Shown one piece after another: positions 59,781 to 64,000 of a stretch of 64,000 nt of DNA; the stretch's first letter is position 1, and each line of letters starts with the position of its first letter. This DNA is from Tetracladium setigerum. Taxonomy: Eukaryota; Ascomycota; Leotiomycetes; Helotiales. The DNA lies in contig PZJY01000003.1 in NCBI GenBank assembly GCA_031472005.1, positions 2,666,001 to 2,730,000 of the forward strand, in the 5' to 3' direction. A program made the position numbers and the translations under genes. The notes below the pieces were generated by a model, which saw only the letters and a list, made by a program, of their open reading frames with translations, was not told the DNA's origin and searched no databases.

Positions 59781-62700
59781 TCATCTGAAATACCCCGGAA
59801 CAAGCGAGTCAAAAGCATCCTCCATCTCATTCTGGTCCACCACCCCCTCATCGTCAAGCACCAACACGCCCCCTCCCTCCCCTTAGCACTCAATTCCCTC
59901 ATCGCCAATTCAGCTCTATTTCGTAATGCGGTGGCTTCGTCTTGGAAGGTACCAAATGTATCACTTTCTAGTACCACGGAAGTTCTCCACATGATACGTG
60001 CCATGGTTCCGTCATCTCGGTCTGGGGATCGGAGTTGAGCGATTGCCATTGCTTTATCGAGGTACGCTCTACAGACGGCCTCACATTAATATCTACCAAA
60101 CTCTGCGTGAAAGGGAACAAAAGGGGGAGGTCAAGAGGGTTAATTAACAACATTGTCAAGGACATACTTAGCATTGTCCAAATTCCCCTTCTTTTCCTCT
60201 GCACATCCTAAACTGTAGTACGCGGCCGCGGTGACCGGGTGAATAGGAAAACTCGCAAGACAGATTTTCAAGCTAGCTTCGTAGGCACGTTTCGCTTCAT
60301 CCCAGTTCTTTTGAGCGAATTCAATGTTTCCGTAGGCGTAATGCACACTTTCAACCACCCTCACGTTAGCTTGCAAATCCAAAGACAAGATGGGAGAAGA
60401 GGAGAGAAGAGTGGGCAAAACAAACTGAGCCATGAATTGTGCATCTGCTCCGGAAGTACGGAAAAACAGAGCTTCGGATTGAGCAACTATGTTTCGGGAT
60501 TCGTCGTAATCCTCGAGAAGGAAATGCACGCGGGAAATGCAGAGGTAGGAGATGGCGAGAAGGAAAGCCGCTGTATCTCCGCCGTCCACACCGCGCTCGA
60601 GGCGAATAGCGATCGCGCGTTTGAAGTATCTCATTGCTTCGTCCGTATTACCTTCGGCATGTTCGAGGTTGCCCATGTTGTGATGAGAACTTGAAAGCTA
60701 GGATGGTTGTCAGCACCGAACTCTGTTAGAAAGGATGAATTGTCGGCAATGTGAAAGGTCGGTTGGTATTACTCATACCTCTAGGTTGTTTGCAGGTAGT
60801 TTGGCCTCCAGTACTTGAAGGTAGATCTCCCAAGCCTTGCGACACTCATGGAGTTGATTCAATTCATAGTAAGCTGAGCCTGAAGTACCGCACAGTCTTG
60901 CGAATTGCAGCGATTCTTTATCTTCGCACGCACTAGCGGCTGTATCGACAAGTTGTAAGTCCCCACCCCCCTTTCTGGCCACCCCCACCTTCTGGCCACC
61001 CCACCAAACCTCATCCGTAGCTGCACATCACCACTTAAAAAATTAATATCTTTTTCATTCTTCCATCAATTACCACCAAATTTATACTTCGAATTGTGAT
61101 CATGCGAAAGTCTCAATATACTGAATTTGATATGGGGCAAGCACTTGCGGAGATCGGAAATGGGAAGTCTATTCGCAAAGCTGCTCTTAAGTGAGGTATT
61201 CTAAGGGCTACCTTATAACTACGATTGCAACAGAACTCTACTCATCGTGATGGTGCCGAACACTTACAAAGGCTTCCCCAAGTAGTAGAGGATCGACTTA
61301 CGAATTGGGTATTGACCTAGGAAGCTCTCGGCCATAGCATCACTCACTCGCAACTAAAGGTCTTTAGTGAACGTCTTTACAAGCTTTAAAACGATTATAC
61401 ACCACTCGGAAAGCGATAGGTCCGGAGGTTCCTATTACGAAATCTAATACTTAAGACTAAAAGGCAACTCACGGTCGATTCTGTACGAGTGAATAGCGCT
61501 AGGTCCGATATAATTAAGGCTTAGTTCCAAAATTTTCAAATTCTAGCTATTTAAGCCATTAAGCTAAAGAATCGATGGAATATAGACGAGGCCGGTATTA
61601 TAGAAGGTTATAGACTTAATAGATTAATCCTTAATAGCTCGGAACGACGTTTTATTTAAAAGAAACAAGCCGGTATTAAGAGTTAGACATCATTTATTAA
61701 GGTTATCTCTGCCACCGGGGTCAGAACTACTCCACTTATTATATATAAAGGAAAGTCGGTGCAATAATAATAGTTCCCGGCCGATATCGATATATTTATA
61801 TCATAGTAATTCACTATAACAGATAATAGATAGACAACTAACCGTACGGCTTTGGAATGGCTTGAAAAGGTGTTTATTCTAAAGACAGCACCGGCCGATG
61901 GTTCGGCACGACTACTTATCTTGGACGGCCATAGAAGCCATAAAACCACCGAATTTATATTTAAATGCCTCGAATCGAATATATATCTCTTATTTTTACC
62001 TCCTTATAGCTCTTATATCCTTTAACCATTAGATTTATCGATTTTCTCTCCTCTTAAGGCTGCTTATCGGAAAGAGCTTAATCTTTTAAGTCTTTTAACC
62101 GATTCGGCACCAATTAGTAAGCGTAACTTCTTAATATGTTACTATAAGGCCCGGGAAGCTACAATCACGCTTAATAATATCTTAGCCGGATAGCATACTA
62201 CGGGGTTATAGCTAGTGAATATAAGTAAACCTTTAATGAGCCGATTACTATTAGAGAATAGCAATAAAGCCTCGGAATCGGCCCCTCTAAAGAGCTCTAA
62301 TACTAAGTGGAATATAAGTATATCATCGATTGAGTGGTATACACTAAAAGTCGGGAGAGAATTACGTTTACAGTTCGACACTCTGGCTCGGCTTGGCCAT
62401 GATGATCTTCCGACACGTCGATTACTCTTTCGGAAGGTTATAAAAGGATTAAATGAAAAGGACTTTACTTTAATATAAGCCGAGAATCGAATAAAAGAGC
62501 TAGAAGCTTAATTAGATCTATATAAACCAAGGAAGCGCCGAAAGGTCCAGACATCTCCGAATTCGAGGTTCGTAGACGCCAGGGCTATTAGATCGGCCCA
62601 GATTAAAGCTGGAGAGCTCGGAGTAGTATTAATCGATTCGGAGTCATCTACTAAATCTAAATCTGTCGGGGATTTTATAGAAGTCGATGCGTTATAGAGA

Positions 62701-64000
62701 TATTAAGTGTTGAATGTAAAGTGGTGGATTTTAGTGGGGTGGCCAGAAAGGGGGGTGGCCAGAAAGGGGGGGTGGGGACTTAGGCAGAGATTGTAATCAC
62801 TGACTTCGTATAAGTATCTGGCGCAGTTGGCAAGAAGTTCGATGAATTCATGTCCACTGTGACTGAAGATTAGCTATACCCTCAAAAACAGTTCTTGGGG
62901 AAAACATGCCCCTTCAATTTCAACTCTTCGGTACCCCTGCGGTTAATAGTAGCGAATCGAAAACTAAGGTGAGCACCATGAGAGATAAAAAGTTCGCAAT
63001 CAGCCCATTTGGGTGTCAAATCATAATCGTGCTCTTGCTTAGGGAAAGCTTCGTATACAAGTGCCACAGCGCTATCGAAGAAATCCTGTAAATCCTGGGC
63101 AGAATGATAGTTCATCGCTTCTTGAACTTCTCGATGTGCGAAGATTGAACGACCTTCTAGTTTAATCAATTTGAACGAGACCAATTCGTCAAGTGCTTTG
63201 CGAAATAGTGGAGGAGCCGTGACAACTGTGGAAAGTGCTGTCTGGACGCTGTTATCGGTGCTGGCGGGATTATGCCTGCAGAATTGAAGTCGACCGTCCA
63301 AAGCCTTTTGATTTCGTGGAAGGAAGAGATCAATTGGAATACCATCTAAAGGAAACATTAACATTGTATGTGCCATTGACTTCCCATGTACTTGCCTGGA
63401 GAAAGAAGCGAAAGGACACTCAAAAGAGCAAGTGAATTCCTGGTCAAATTTGTGAAACGCATATTCCACAGAGAGTCAAGCGCATGAACAGTGTCGGAGC
63501 GCATTCCAATTGCACGTTCCGGAAGATCTTTCTGGCGCTCTTTAAACAATTCATAGGTTGAAGCAATAGTCGGGCCTCCAATTGCATGGTTCCTGATCGC
63601 TCCGGCAGCTTGTTCGATGGCGAGGGCAAGCTGTTGTGACATGTCAGTGAAGTATGTCCCGAGCTCTAGTGCCCTTTACTTACACCGCCCAGCGCCTTCA
63701 GAAATTCCTTAGTGGCTCTTTCTTCTGTCCCTTTGAGGAGGCCGTTCTCATCTTTCTCTACCCACTCCGGGCCGATCAATTTCATGAGCAACTTCCAGGC
63801 TTGCTGATCGGTAAAGGGCTTCACTGTGTCACCCTTTCGATGCGCATCGTTCGTGAAGTTATAGTACTTCCGAGAAGTGATCCTGGGGGAAATTAGCTTT
63901 TACTGTCTATGTAGACTGGTGATAAGTTTATTACAGAATAGATCCCTTCACACTAACAGGCCAGTACCCTTTGAGAATAGACTCTCGCTCTGGAGGGAAG
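59781..64000 (-). pseudogene. NB-ARC-TPR NLR gene interrupted by a transposon (5' end outside window)
   Basis: Exons seen: 64000-63935, 63882-63684, 63630-63396, 63345-62910, 62856-62783 then after the insertion 60957-60779, 60697-60168 and 60068-59781. The NB-ARC end reads GYWPVSVKGSILITSRKYYN and LGGLALAIEQAAGAIR; next SLWNMRFTNLTRNSLALLSV and FELIS-like ISHGAHLSFRFA; then TPRs: ANCARYLYEVSDYNLCLQLV across the insertion site, GSAYYELNQLHECRKAWEIY, MGNLEHAEGNTDEAMRYFKR, YGNIEFAQKNWDEAKRAYEA, YYSLGCAEEKKGNLDNAK. Two introns start with GC (63395, GCAAGT; 62909, GCATGT). A one-base loss in the run 59869-59875 shifts the last 30 codons; corrected, it ends LVPGYFR. The class is a STAND sensor of the fungal NLR type. 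Confidence 0.8.
60958..62780 (+). mobile_element. RIP-inactivated pogo/Fot1-like DNA transposon
   Basis: 1823 bp with inverted ends (AGTCCCCACCCCCCTTTCTG then GCCACCCC... and its complement at the right), flanked by TA on both sides (60956-60957, 62781-62782), the Tc1/mariner-pogo target. The + strand frame from the ATG at 61101 reads EFDMGQALAEIGNGKSIRKA, LPQVVEDRLTNWVL, then NIDEAGIIEGYRLN with the first catalytic Asp, LLILDGHRSHKTTEF with the second, and YLLFLPPYSSYIL followed by PLDLSIFSPLKAAYRKELN around the third. The frame is cut by many TAA/TAG codons at sites where Gln is expected, as RIP produces. It sits inside the NB-ARC-TPR gene. Confidence 0.85.

Overview
The window reads as a filamentous ascomycete genome (Pezizomycotina; a leotiomycete such as a helotialean is my guess, not shown). 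The reasons are spliced genes with short 47-112 bp introns (GTRNGT donors, CTRAY branch points), fungal-only families (DUF3435, DUF7708-NACHT, PD-(D/E)XK, MYND, HET, berberine-bridge-like oxidases), and blocks of AT-only sequence with decayed transposons whose reading frames are cut by C-to-T or G-to-A stops, as expected from repeat-induced point mutation (RIP). Exon models here were built by eye from frame continuity and splice signals.

Left part (1-13.4 kb): accessory DNA with several tandem arrays (17-bp, 15-bp and 63-bp periods), an acidic repeat protein, a MYND zinc-finger membrane protein convergent with a tiny MADS-box protein, an intact PD-(D/E)XK nuclease-like gene, a fragment of a Helo-like NLR N-terminal domain, and two adjacent remnants of DUF3435/FluG-type tyrosine recombinases, the family that includes the captains of Starship elements. 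A purine-rich array lies upstream of the longer remnant.

Middle (13.4-37.6 kb): AT-rich retrotransposon graveyards around three metabolic genes: an aldo-keto reductase (one frameshift), a secreted FAD-linked oxidase (6 exons, intact) and an 11-exon Dal5-type major facilitator transporter (intact). Several LTRs of one family are present. One is a solo LTR with a 5-bp target duplication; two others are almost identical but inverted relative to each other, 15 kb apart.

Right part (37.6-64 kb): an immunity-like and cell-surface island. It holds a DUF7708-NACHT-ankyrin NLR whose stop codon may be premature, an F-box pseudogene, a chitin-binding Cys-rich secreted protein, a pepsin-fold membrane protein without the usual catalytic motifs, an alpha/beta-hydrolase pseudogene, a conserved fungal membrane protein, and an NB-ARC-TPR NLR cut by a RIP-killed pogo/Fot1-like transposon that left a clean TA duplication. 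Together the window looks like a rapidly turning-over accessory region rich in NLR-type self/non-self recognition genes and mobile DNA; no single pathway links the genes.
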